NCBI GenBank assembly: GCA_021234155.1
Contig: JAJEKV010000021.1
Span: 11,903,760 to 11,967,759 of the forward strand
Direction of reading: 5' to 3'
DNA from: Isoetes taiwanensis
Taxonomy: Eukaryota; Streptophyta; Lycopodiopsida; Isoetales; Isoetaceae
DNA length: 64,000 bases
Part shown: positions 1 through 10,195 of the stretch, in pieces
Layout: every line of letters begins with the position of its first letter
Position numbering within the stretch: the first letter of the stretch is position 1
The notes under the pieces: model-generated
Seen by the model: only the letters and a program-made list of their open reading frames with translations
Databases searched by the model: none
Told to the model about the DNA's origin: nothing
Program-made: the position numbers and the translations under genes

Positions 1-808
1 GTAACGAAAGAGATGCCAAAGGCGGAAGACGAAAAGTCGAAAGCACGGAGGATGAAGGCGCAGAGGAACTTAAAAGGTTTGTTTTAGGGCTTAATAACGG
101 AGGTGAAGAGGTATGAAGAGTGCTAAACAGAACCGCTGATGATGCCAGTGTCAAGAGATGCGAAGAAAGGGATTGAGAGGCAAAAATTTGGCTAAGTCCC
201 CAAAACGTAAGGGAGCAAAGAATGGACGGGTGAGGATGAGACGGAAAGAAAGATCGGATGTGACAGATGGCAAAGGACACCCATTAATGTTCGACGGGCG
301 TGGAAAGAAGGAATGGCATTCAATGCCGGCAACTCGAAGTGGGATATCATTAAAAGGAATGTGTCGGAAGGTACCATTGCTAGATATGCGGCGGAGAACA
401 GATTCTCCTTTTAGAAACAAAATTTTGCATTGCAACCACGTTGGCGATTTGTGTGATTGGTCCACGCCGACAAGGAGGTCCTCGATTTGCTATATAAGAC
501 GAACCGAGAAAAAGGCATCCGATGGCGCCGGTAGATGGCGCCGCTTTGGTTTGAACGAAGATTGCACCATGCCGCATTTAACCGCCGAGTGGATCACTTG
601 TAAGATGAAACCGCGGATCTCTGGGCGCTGCCACAACCGTGGCATTCGCGATGGACGGGTGGTGTGCCGGGATGGCTGAACATCCCGACCCGAAGACCAA
701 CAGAGGATGGAGGTGGTTCTCGCACCTCATTGGGATCCGGAGAGAACCTCTACCATCTCCCTCCGCATCACCCTGCAAGCAGGAACCGGGAATAGAGGGT
801 TTTTCCTC
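1..808. other. Left edge, no supported gene; probably distal part of gypsy element 1
   Basis: This stretch lies just beyond the integrase end of the minus-strand gypsy element, where a 3' untranslated region and 3' LTR would be expected. Overlapping open frames exist on both strands (the longest plus-strand one is 158-679), but their products are low-complexity and Arg/Lys-rich and resemble no family I know. I saw no clear match to the presumed 5' LTR near 7 kb, so I do not call an LTR here. The open frames look like chance in locally GC-rich DNA. Confidence 0.4.
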
Positions 809-1171
809 TTAGGACTTAGTAGATAGGGCTCGAGCCCGTTTTTGTATATAGGGCGGTGCCCATAGCGGAAATAGCCGGGTCTGCGCCCACATTTTGTAAA
901 AATTCTCCACTATAATATAATCTACCGCCTTTCTAGTCACTTTCGTGGTGTTTGATTCTGAATCGTCTCGTGTTGGGATGTTCACTTTACGTGTGCTTTG
1001 AAATGCTTTGAGGCGAAAACCATTAACTAATGTAGGTAATGGAGTGCCATCTAATTCAATGAGTTGGAAAACACTTGGTTTAACCACTTGAACAATTTGA
1101 TAAGGGCCAAGCCAACGAAACTTGAGTTTACCCAGGAAAATTTTTGTACCGGAATCATAAAGAAGAACCAA
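809..1171 (-). pseudogene. Gypsy integrase C-terminal module
   Basis: The 120-residue frame contains KLKFRWLGPYQIVQVV followed by FQLIELDG. This is the GPY/F module at the C-terminus of gypsy integrases, which contacts DNA and the integration target. It continues the integrase core read at 2152-1281 but lies in a different frame, so at least one frameshift separates them. No chromodomain follows. Family assignment is secure from the GPY motif; function is presumed lost. Confidence 0.85.
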
Positions 1172-1280
1172 ATCTCCTTGTTTGAATGTTTTTTGTCTTC
1201 AAACGTTTGTCATGTAAAGATTTTTGCAATCTGTTGTCCATGAAGAACACGAATATAAGCATCCTGCGAAGTTCATCCAA

Positions 1281-2152
1281 CTATTCTAATTGATAGACCC
1301 GTTCTTTGAGAGCAATTTGGTGGATTATGAGCGTAGCTTGATTGAAACCGGAGTGTTGGAAGAATGAATTCAAAGGGCATGAGAGCTTCCGACCATAAAC
1401 CAATTTAAAAGGAGTGTGACCCGTAGCAATCTTGAAACAAGTATTGTAGGCCCAAAGAACTCGAGGGGAAGTTTGTTCCGCCAATCTGTATGGGAAGCGT
1501 CACAAATTTTCTTGAGAATGGTGACCAGAGTTTTGTTGGTGCTTTCGGCCAACCCATTGCCTTGAGGATAGTAAGGTGTGCTCTTGTGATGATGTATCAA
1601 GAGATAATCCGTCGCCTCTTTGATAGTATGATTGATGAAATGAACACCACGATCACCGACCCAGCTCAGGTAAGCGGCTAGAATCGCGTGATGATTTGTT
1701 GATAGAGGACTCACGGCTGTGCTTTGCGGTGTTGTGCGGAAGTGCACAAGCTTCCGCCCATTTGGTGGCGTGGTCGGTGAGAACCGGGATGTATCGGCAC
1801 GAAAGTGTGCCGCTGCGGGAGGGTCTATAGGTCCACAAAAGTCCATTCCCCATTCTTTGAAGGGAAGTGGCGTGGCGGCCGGGCCAAGGGGAAGAGCTGC
1901 CGTCGTCGAAGGCCCCACCGGCCGGCAAGCGCCACACGTCTTGGCGTGGGCGTGGAGCATCTTTGAAGAGCGTGGGCCAATAATACCCGGCAAGAAGAAT
2001 TTTTGCGGCTTGGTGGTGTCACCATGAAAATGACCACCACCGAGCCCCTTGATGAGCTTCTCGAACAATGTGCGGAACTTCATGAGGTAGAACACGCCGA
2101 AGGATGGTGTCTTACCTTTTGTAGAGATGTCCGGCAACCATGGTGTAGTCAC
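1281..2152 (-). pseudogene. Gypsy integrase core (frameshifted)
   Basis: Two overlapping minus-strand frames give an integrase core. The N-terminal part has CGACRPVG (remnant of the HHCC zinc-binding region) and GMDFCGPI, which carries the first catalytic Asp. Later come AAYLSWVGDRGVHF (second catalytic Asp region), STPYYPQGNGLAEST (third catalytic residue, the Glu after NG) and, in the second frame, WAYNTCFKIATGHTPFKLVYG. The enzyme normally inserts the cDNA into host chromatin. The D-D-E spacing is recognisable, but the core switches frame at least twice, so this is a broken copy. Confidence 0.9.
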
Positions 2153-2799
2153 GGACCTCTGGAGAAATTGATGGCGGCTAACGGATTGTCGCTAAGGTGA
2201 GAGAGCCGCCTCATCTTCGGTGGAAGAGCACCCGTGAGGAGGTACCGCTGAAAATCATGGAACCAATGTGGTGTTGCCGTGACTAAAAAAGTTGAGCATC
2301 GGGGGAAGGCGCCTGAGACTCCTGTTGCGGGATCATCCGTGTGGATGCGTGAAAGATAATCCGGAACAACATGAGATTTGCCAGCCTTATGAACGATTTC
2401 AAAAGGAGCAAATTCTTGGAGAAGAAGGACCCAACGAGCAATGCGACCCGTGGGCGTGGATTTGTTGATCAAATAGAGAAGTGCTTGGTGGTCCACAAAG
2501 AACTTGATTTGACTGCCCAAAAGGTAATGACGGAAGCGTTGGACACAGAAAATGAGACCCAAAGCTTCACGCTCCGTGGCAGAATAGTTGCGCTCAGCAG
2601 AATTGAGTTTTCGGCTGGCATAGCGATTTGGTTTATCAGTGTGCGCATCATATTCTTGAGAAAGAACAGCTCCAATAGCAAACGCCGAGACATCAACATG
2701 AACGTGAAAGGGCTTGTCCCATTGAGGAGGAACAAGTACCGGTGCCTGAGTAAGCAAAAGCTTCAATTTGTTGGAAAGCGACTTCACCGGGAATTCCAA
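2149..2799 (-). pseudogene. Gypsy RNase H domain
   Basis: The 216-residue frame has the features of a gypsy RNase H joined to RT: VLVPPQWDKPFHVHVDVSA (with the first catalytic Asp), FAIGAVLSQ, RNYSATEREALGLIF (catalytic Glu), FFVDHQALLYLINK (third Asp) and APFEIVHKAGKSHVVPDYLSR. The enzyme degrades the RNA strand of the RNA-DNA hybrid during reverse transcription. Catalytic positions look preserved in this segment, which is the best-preserved part of the element. It continues from the RT frame upstream with a short overlap, implying a small shift. Confidence 0.9.
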
Positions 2800-3930
2800 G
2801 CCCAGGTGGATTCGTCACCCGTGAGTTTATGAATGGGATCTGCAATGGCTGCCAGTCCAGGTATGAAGGTGGAGTAATAATTGACCTTTCCTAGGAAAGA
2901 GCGTGTCTCTTTGATATTGGCTGGTGCTTGAGCTTTTAGCACACAACTGATTTTGGCAGGATCAGTGGTGATTCCTGCTTTGCTGACAACATGGCCTAAC
3001 AGAACACCAGAAGTGACGCAAAAGGTGCATTTCTCAGGATTGAGACTAATGCCGGACTCATCACATTTCTGAAAGACGAGTTCCAATTTATCCAAATGGT
3101 CAGCCATGGGCGTAGGCGAGAAGTCATCTTGAAAAATTTGCAAGAAGGGATTTTCCTTCATGAAATCATGAAAACGGAGAGCATGATGCGTTGAAATGTT
3201 GCGGAGAGTTGGATAATCAAAAGGAACCACCTTGTAGGCAAAAGTGCCCCTCAGGGGTGGTGAAAGTGGTCTTGAGTTGATCCGATTCTTTGATGGAGAT
3301 CTGATTGTAGCCGGAGAAACCATCCATAAAGGGAGTACATCTCATGTCCGACCACTTCTTCGAGAACAGTGCTGCGGAAGGGAAGTGGAAAATGATCACG
3401 CTCGCGTGCTTCGATTGAGTTTAGATAGTCTACACTGACGCGGATCTTACCATTGTGCTTAAGGGCAATGACGATAGGGGCTCACCATTCGGAATGTTTG
3501 ACCTCATAGATCAAACCTGCTGACAAGGAGTTTGTCAATTTCCGCCTTGACGCGATCACGGTAATTGGGGTTGAGCCGATGCTTGTCGTTGCTACAATCG
3601 GGTGCATCGATTTGGTAGGAATGGTGAGTTCCCCAAGCTTTTGTTGATTCCCGAGATCTTTGTAACTCGGTGAAAATGTGTTTGAATTTTTTGAAGCAGT
3701 GACGGCCTGATACGATAAGGAGGGGAAGGTTTGCGCGACAACTCTGAGACGGGTTGATTGTTGCCAACATCCACAATTTCGACTTGGAGTCTGAATATGG
3801 GGATGACTTGTTATCTGGACAATGTGCGAGGAGGTTGGAGCATAACGGATGCGTGGCACTGCGTGGTAAAAAAGAGGTTGCTCGGTGTCATCTAGCGGTG
3901 GTTGCTTCATGGCTGGCGTGTACATCGCAG
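2784..3930 (-). pseudogene. Gypsy reverse transcriptase (several frames)
   Basis: Three minus-strand frames together cover the RT. The entry region reads LNPNYRDRVKAEIDKLL then GLIYEVKHSEW. The fingers/palm contains MDGFSGYNQISIKE and TTPEGHFCLQGG. The 3323-2784 frame has FAYKVVPFDYPTLRNI, then FLQIFQDDFS in place of the usual YxDD catalytic box, DHLDKLELVF, GISLNPEKCTFC, LGHVVSKAGI and the thumb FLGKVNYYSTFIPGLA. RT copies element RNA into DNA. The frame changes mean no single open polypeptide survives. Confidence 0.9.
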
Positions 3931-4359
3931 GAGTTCTTTGGAGTGTCCGTGATCACGAAAAGTGATCAGCAGCGTTGGATTCGATTGCAAGGAGGGTGTA
4001 GGGGTCAAGCAAAGGCAGCCACACCCTGGTCGATCAAGAGTCATTTCTCCCCAAGGATCGGCATATTCGGGGTAGGAGGACAGGGACGGTGACGCGCAGG
4101 GGTAGCCTGAACTTGATAAATATTACGGCGTCTTGAGAATCGATTAATGAGAGAGAGGGTTCCGCATTGTCAACGGAAATGATCCGGCTGTTTGCAAGTC
4201 CATTGTGGCATTGAGATGACCATCGTGATGACTAAGCGGTCCGTGGCCCGATAATGGATACTCTCTTTGCTGGCGGAGAAAGGGTCTTCCCACCGGCATT
4301 TCATAGTCACTGGATCTTCACCGGCTTTCCAAACTCCAAATTCCATGGGAAAGCGGAGA

Positions 4360-4800
4360 TCACCAATGTTGATGTGTAGAATAGGTGTGGCCTTGAGGTC
4401 TCGTGATATGGCCATTAGCCAATTTGATGTCATATGGGGCACCGAAAGAGTTGTGTGATGCCCATTTGTTTGCGGAGTTTGTCCGTGATGAGATTATTTG
4501 CACTACCTCCATCGATTTGAACATGGTTGACTTGCTGATTTCCCACCGTTGCATGGACGTGGGTGGGTGTAGAGGTACGACCCCAACCAAAACAGTTGGG
4601 AGTGGTAACCGGTCCTTGAGAGCGGAGACGAGTTTTAAAATGGTTGCTTTCTCATTTTTTAAAGGAATTTTGATCTTGGCAAGCTCCTCTTGGAGTTCGA
4701 GAGGTACATGAGACCAAAAAAAGGATCTGCTTTGGTTCCTTTGGGTGCGGGAGGCGTGGCGGGGAAGCACTAAACAACTTGAAGTAAGTCAACCTCGGCT
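4360..4800 (-). pseudogene. Gypsy aspartic protease region
   Basis: In the minus-strand frame running through about 4540-4480 the sequence reads NHVQIDGGSANNLITD. This fits the D-[TSG]-G-[AS] active-site loop of a retroviral-type aspartic protease that cleaves the Gag-Pol polyprotein. The same DGGS variant occurs in the Tat-like element near 58.2 kb. Upstream residues (VPLELQEELAKIKIPLKNEK) look like a spacer between gag and protease. The frame is interrupted on both sides. Confidence 0.7.
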
Positions 4801-5261
4801 GCAATATTGGGATATGTCCGAGGCGTGGAGGTTGAGATGTGGAAGGTGGATCGTGTCTTTGTTGAGCTCAGTGGTGGCATGAACATTTGCCAATGTGCGG
4901 CCTACCATTTTGCTTGCATGAGATTCAAAATGCTTTGGCGAACTTTGGGCATGACATTTGGCATGAGTTTTTCTAAGTCGGGTGCAAAAGTGAACCTTTT
5001 TTCGTCCTCATGAGGAAGGGTGTCAGCGCAAAGGCGGGGTTGCGTGTCCGCCGGAATAATAGTCGGGGGGCGTGATGCCTTGGTGCGGCGTGAAACTAGA
5101 CCAACCCAATTTGGCGGTATGCGGGGGAGGATTAAGTGCCTGAAAAATTTCCTCTTGGGCTTGTTGATCCAGGTGAGGTTGATTTTTGGAGCTGGTTGAT
5201 AAGCGTGATTCTTGGCGCTCTTGGGGGCTTCTTGAGAACTGGTCTCGGGCCTTGTTTGCCA

Positions 5262-6430
5262 TTAGCAAGCCGAGTTGGTAAGCCGTGGCCCGGACCCGAT
5301 GTGGTCTGATTTGTTCGGAAGCTGGACTGAACTTGTGGAAGTTGAGGGCACGCCGTGGTGGTATGACCCCATTCTTGGCGGTGATAGCACCGGCTTTAGA
5401 AGGATCAAAAAGGAGGGCGTTGGTTGGATCCCCGTGGTTGGTCCCATTGTCGATAGAGTTGCGTGGGGCTGCACTGAAGAGGTGGGCTGGCGATAGTGCG
5501 TTTGGGACTGAGGTGTGGTTTGTACTTGATAAACCATTTTGTTGCGGAGCGATTGTGGGATGAGTGCGAGTGCACTCTTAAGGTGGCATGATTGCACATG
5601 TTGCATCGCTTGCAATGAGGGCCATTGGTGGAGTTGCACTCATTGGCCAAAATGGCCTTGATATTTGCAAATATGGCACCAGATTTGACTGGCGTGTGGA
5701 TTAGCGTGTTGAGGCTGAACAGCCGTTTGTGGAACCATGGCCGGGTGGAATGAGCGGGAGCTCTTGAAGAGCCACGCCTCGGGAGGAAAACATTGGCGGA
5801 GTGATTGACAAGGACGATGCGCTCCAAAGTTTTTGGGCCGGGGTATTGATCATGAGTCGAATAGCGGGAGGAAGTCCTTGGAGAAACCGGACCAAAATCG
5901 GCTCGTGTAGGGTACTCCTTGAGCTTACCGAGCGAGAATGTGAAGTCGATCCATAAAATCCGAGGCGGGACTCAAGTGCGGCTCTTGTTGAAGTTCATTG
6001 AGTTGCTTGAGATGAAGTTGATCATCATCCGTGGTCCCGTAATGAGAGCGTAAAAGCGGTCGCATTTCGGACCAGTCTTGTTTCAATGGCTTTTGTTGGA
6101 CATGAGCCATTGATGAGGGAAACCACGCTTGATGTGGTGGAAAAAGATGTGAAATTTCAGTTGAGGTTTGGCGTGCCCATTTAAGGACAGCTAGAGCCTC
6201 AAATTCTTCCATGTGGGCTGAGCACTTTGGTCTAACGGTTTGCCTTTCGTGTTGCCAAAGGTGGGATAAGTCGGTTCGAGTCCGAAAGGTAGATGGGAAA
6301 GTCTTTTGGGCTGGGAAGCAGGATAGTGAGGATATTGAGGTTGAGGTGGATTTGGCATTGTATGGCACGGCGGATACGGATGAAGGGTGGATCCGCTGAG
6401 AACTGAGAAAGCCTAGATTTTACATTGGTT
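5262..6430 (-). pseudogene. Gypsy gag with zinc-knuckle remnant
   Basis: The minus-strand frames at 6368-5925 and 5895-5405 read as a retrotransposon Gag. The first includes VLKWARQTSTEISHLFPPHQ, DWSEMRPLLRSHYG and DFMDRLHILAR, the capsid-like segment. The second includes MVRFLQGLPPAIRLMI. Near 5690-5600 are CHICKYQGHFGQ and CKRCNMCNHA, which look like two CCHC zinc knuckles that have lost their final cysteine or frame. Gag forms the particle that packages element RNA. Several frameshifts make this non-coding as a whole. Confidence 0.75.
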
Positions 6431-6735
6431 TTGAGATCCGTGAAGGTTGTAAACAGGAAGAGCAAGTGGGGAAAACGAGGGAAAGGATATTAGGGGCAAA
6501 GCAAAAGGAGACATGTGGATAGCCGCGATTCCCACCGGGGAGATGATGGTTCGTCATGGGGAAGTGGCGTGCATGGCCTGAAGAAGAATGATTGATGTAG
6601 GCATGTTGAGGGGGTATGAAAGTACGGTTGAGAAGGTTGGAGCCGCATGAGGCCCCCCTCGATAATGATGAGGGGCCCAGGTTGTGAGCAATGTTTGCAC
6701 GCTTTTGGGGCGGAACTGGGACGAGATCGGACACC

Positions 6736-7530
6736 GGGGTGGGTGGCTTGACCGAGCCCTAGATTCGAAGATGGCCTCCCTCTATGTCATGCGATCCATA
6801 CATGTCGCGTAATCAGTTTCCGACGCCGATGGCGCCCAAGCGAGATGCCGCTCGAGAAAGGAGTTCTTCCGGGCGTGAAATTGCGACGACATGGCGCACA
6901 AGAAAGTAGGAGAAAATAATACGCAGCGACGGTGTTTGGGGTCGGGTTCGAACTCTCGAAGACAGCCCTTCGCGGAGGACCCGTGGATCTAATGTGAGAG
7001 TCCAGGGGGGACTATGTCGGATTTGGTCGAAAAGAGAAAAGAAGAGGAGAAACGTAACAAATGAAAGAAAGATGATAAGCTTCCCTTAATATCAATGATG
7101 AAAATATATGAGCTCTCAATAGAGAGAAAATCGAAAGGAGACAAGACTCAAAACTCATCTAAAAAAACTTATGAGCTAACTCTACTCATATATATAGTAC
7201 AATGGCCTTGGGGCCCAATATAGACACTCGACCGATTCTGTGTCGACTCTCGGAAGGAGGCCTGATTTGCGGTGAATGTTGGCGGTGCCTCTTGAAGTGC
7301 CTAGAATCACGCTGACGCCGACTGGCAGGGCGGTGACGCGTCATCCACAATACGGCGGGCGCCTCTTAGCCGGGAGCCAAAGGCTTTGACTGCGGGGCTG
7401 CTTAGTCTTCGTGGAGGCTTGGATGTCCGACCCGTGGTTGGCCCGAGGATCTTTGAGCTTGACACAGTGCGGCGTATGCATGAATAGTCCCGTACCCGAG
7501 GCCACGGGACTAACAATCTAAGTGGAAATT
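6736..7530 (-). mobile_element. Leader and probable 5' LTR of gypsy element 1
   Basis: This region lies upstream of gag in the minus-strand element and has no coding potential I can support. A TATA-like run at 7185-7197 (minus strand) is followed downstream by a pyrimidine-rich leader (7180-7020), as expected for the U3-R boundary of an LTR. A possible primer site reading GGGCGCCATCGGCGTCGG on the minus strand sits near 6815-6833, but it is only loosely like plant gypsy primer sites. Exact LTR ends were not found. Confidence 0.4.
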
Positions 7531-8518
7531 TTACTAGCTAAGGCGGCGTGCTTGGGAAGGGAAAAAAAAGAAAGAGCGTGGCATATATGACTGCATCACA
7601 GCTCCCCTCTACATGATGCACAGAACCAGATCTAACGATTATGTGCATACTCTATTGTGTCTTTCAGAGACTCCCCACCACGATGTCCTCATGCCGGTGA
7701 CCTTGTCCCATTTGATCACGGGCGGGGAAAAAATAATATGGAAGAACACGAAATACCTCCACGCATGTCCATCATGTGCAATGAAATCATTGCCAACCAC
7801 GGTATATAAAGGAGCCTATCATTGAGAAACTACAAGTGGCTCCAAAATCGCATTAGGCACTAGGCTCACCCGAGGCAAATCTGACAAAGTGGCTGGTATA
7901 TTGGCAGTCTAATTTTTTACACCTTCTAGCTTCAGAGGACCGCCGTTATGATTCAATATATCTTGTTTGCTATGCTCAACGAGATCGCCATCATGATTCC
8001 ATGGAGCTTTTGATTATTTTTTTGTTTTGCTCGTCAGGATCGTCGAGGTGATCTTCCTGACCTGTTCTTCTTTTACAAGAATTTGTTGAAGTCGCAACAA
8101 CCACTCTTAAAGTTAAGGAACTAAAAGAAAATAAGTAATGGATCTTTATGCCGGAAGTGACCTAGTCTAAGTTTATGGTTGTGGTGAACAAGTGGGTGAA
8201 GAGGTTATTGGGTATCAAGACAATGTCCCTGGCAAGCTGACAAAGGACTTCTTTAACAAGATCTTCCTTCAGACTCTCAGCTCTCAGGGGCATGTCCAAT
8301 GCTGAAATGAATTGTCTGTTGGATGAGGTACTTGCAGGCAAGTATCTTGGTTGCCATATCCACAATGCCTATATGGGACTGTGCCCCTGATTTCCTGCTC
8401 AGATTGTTCCCTGTATTGGACCATATTGTCCAGTCTTTCTAATGTTCTGCCCAAATCTACCCAGAGTTCGACAATTCCTGATCTAGTATGATAGTGTTGA
8501 GACTGTGTAAGCTATATC
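7531..8518. other. Non-coding stretch, nothing recognised
   Basis: I see no domain, RNA gene or strong repeat here. Short open frames (7613-7825 plus, 8162-8365 minus) have no recognisable features. Confidence 0.4.
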
Positions 8519-8520
8519 TA

Positions 8521-8632
8521 GCATAATCACAGGGGGTCTTTTTTGTGTTTTTGTACGATATTCACAAAGGTTTTCCTATGATTTCATGGCCGTATTCATC
8601 CAGGTGTACTGAACAGTATTTCTAGAGTGCCG
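8521..8632 (+). repeat. Isolated 112-bp terminal repeat (same family as 54283 and 57192)
   Basis: The segment starts GCATAATCACAGGGGGTC directly after a TA dinucleotide and ends near TCTAGAGTGC. It matches both terminal inverted repeats of the 3-kb element at 54283-57304 along its length. No partner in reverse orientation was found nearby, so this is a truncated or solo end of the same family. Confidence 0.75.
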
Positions 8633-8786
8633 CTTATCTTGGCCATTCATTTTTTTTGAGAAGCAGCATCGTATGGTCACGATTAAAGTTATAATGTTTT
8701 TTTTATTAGGTTTTTTTAAAAAGAGTCGAATTGGGCATGCACGCATCGAACCCTTGTATTTAGGGTTTCTGTGCTTTTCTTTGCTG

Positions 8787-8950
8787 CTTCAAGAATCGTG
8801 ATGCAGGTTAAGTTAGGGCACACTTCGGCTGCTCCAAAACATGCCAAAACGTCATTTTAGTCTCTGCCTTGTGCCCTAAAAGAATCGTGATGCAGGTTAG
8901 TTCTCTGCCTTGTGCTCTTCAAGAATCGTGATGCAGGTTTAAGTTAGGAT
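8787..8950. repeat. Short direct repeats around AAGAATCGTGATGCAGGTT
   Basis: The motif AAGAATCGTGATGCAGGTT occurs three times (about 8790, 8880 and 8920), partly with the flanking CTCTGCCTTGTGC. This looks like local duplication in non-coding DNA. Confidence 0.7.
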
Positions 8951-9271
8951 CATGATGCGAGACCCCAGGAAAAGAGTAAATGAAAAGTGTGTGAATCAGG
9001 CTTGGATACAAATCAAACCAGTTGGACAGATGAATTCGTTGATGTAGAGCGGTGTTTATGCAGGTCCGATTGCATACAGTCCATTTGGGAACCAAAATTA
9101 CACATGGCCATTTCCGTGCACAGGGTTGTTGGTTTGCCACAAGGTCTTTGCCTCTGTTTTGTAGGTTGAGACCATCTTTGCCATAGGCCAGTGGATTTTG
9201 TGGATAATGTGTAATAGTCATAATATAGCCGCTAAATTTCTATGGATCCAAGAAATAATGCGAGGGGAAAG

Positions 9272-9367
9272 TGAGAAGGCGTAAATTAAGACATAATTTG
9301 GGAGTGCATGCTCTAAAGATGAGAAGGCAGAAATTAAGACATGATTTGGGAGTGCATGCTCTAAAGA
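9272..9367 (+). repeat. Two-copy 48-bp tandem repeat
   Basis: Two nearly identical 48-bp units begin GAGAAGGC and end GCATGCTCTAAAGA. Because 48 is divisible by three, both units translate to the same peptide pattern (KLRHxLGVHALK). This makes a spurious-looking open frame at 9271-9543 that I do not call a gene. Confidence 0.8.
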
Positions 9368-9532
9368 ATCACAACTATGGACGTTGCAACATATGCTTAG
9401 GATCAAACTTGTGGTATTTCTTCATGGTTGAATACTTGCCAATGTTTTCCTCCTTAAACATTTTGTTACATTGTAGCTCATATTTCATATTGATGTTGCA
9501 TAAATTGGGTTTCGAGTTCCATGCAATGACTT

Positions 9533-10195
9533 CATTTCTATAATTTATACATTCATGATTTGTTCAACTCAAATATTAATTATGTTTTCTTCTCTTAGGG
9601 CAGAAGGGCCAAAAATTTTTTTCTTATATACATATAACAACCACCACATAAATCCCATTAACATTAATGAGCACAAACCATTACATTTAAGATGTTAAAA
9701 TTAAAATCCCCTTAGACCCCCCTTTGGTTTGGGTGCATATTCACCACGGGGGTCACGTAGGGCGTGAGAGCCCTTAAATTATATTATACGCATTATCAAA
9801 TTCACACCTTATAGTATATTAACCGAAATCTTATAGTATTTTGCACACCTAAGCATACAATATACAAAAATTCATACAAGGATACCCCACAAGCGAGAAC
9901 GCATTATCACGGGTCCACATCAAGGAATATAAGGCATATATGCCCATCCGAAGGCTCTCGTTGCCCGGAGTGACCCCCCGTGTGAATATGCACCCAAACC
10001 AAAGGGGGTCTAAGGGGGATTTTAATTTTAACATCTTAAATGTAATGGTTTGTGCTCATTAATGTTAATGGGATTTATGTGGTGGTTGTTATATGTATAT
10101 AAGAAAAAAAATTTTTGGGCCCTTCGGGCCCTAAGAGAAGAAAACATAATTAATATTTGAGTTGAACAAATCATGAATGTATAAATTATAGAAAT
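9533..10195. mobile_element. Palindromic (foldback) element, copy 1
   Basis: The left arm (9533-about 9770) is repeated in reverse complement as the right arm (about 9965-10195), with near-perfect identity by eye and a central spacer of about 200 bp. From the outside in, each arm has a copy-specific AT-rich section, a small hairpin of the type GGGCCCTTCGGGCCC, an A/T run, then a segment containing CCCGTGTGAATATGCACCC. The inner part of the arm and the centre recur at 53914-54245 and 55095-55947. The outermost 65 or so bases do not recur there. No transposase is encoded. A minus-strand frame at 9849-10034 shares VTPGNES with one in copy 2, which reflects the repeat and not a gene. Confidence 0.85.

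Larger units (their letters stand above)
809..6735 (-). mobile_element. Ty3/gypsy retrotransposon 1, decayed internal region
   Basis: Read on the minus strand the order is gag (about 6.4-5.3 kb), protease (4.8-4.4), reverse transcriptase (3.9-2.8), RNase H (2.8-2.25) and integrase (2.15-0.81). This gag-PR-RT-RH-IN order defines Ty3/gypsy. Every domain is broken by frameshifts or stops, so the copy is not expected to be functional. The same RT/RNase H family recurs in opposite orientation at 62545-64000. A TATA-like stretch at about 7185-7197 on the minus strand fits a promoter in the 5' LTR. I could not pin down LTR boundaries, a primer-binding site or a target duplication. Confidence 0.9.

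Noticed and set aside
158-679. 173-codon plus-strand open frame, Arg/Lys-rich
   Set aside because: Three overlapping minus-strand frames are equally open. The product has no domain and the region flanks a decayed gypsy element.
1719-2832. Plus-strand open frames across the gypsy element
   Set aside because: They are antisense shadows of integrase and RNase H, whose motifs are on the minus strand.
6925-7000. tRNA-like GGTTCGAACTCTCG near 6950
   Set aside because: Only a T-arm-like stretch is present; no cloverleaf could be formed by eye.
7307-7516. Minus-strand open frame, 69 codons
   Set aside because: Lies in the probable LTR; no domain, no conservation evidence.
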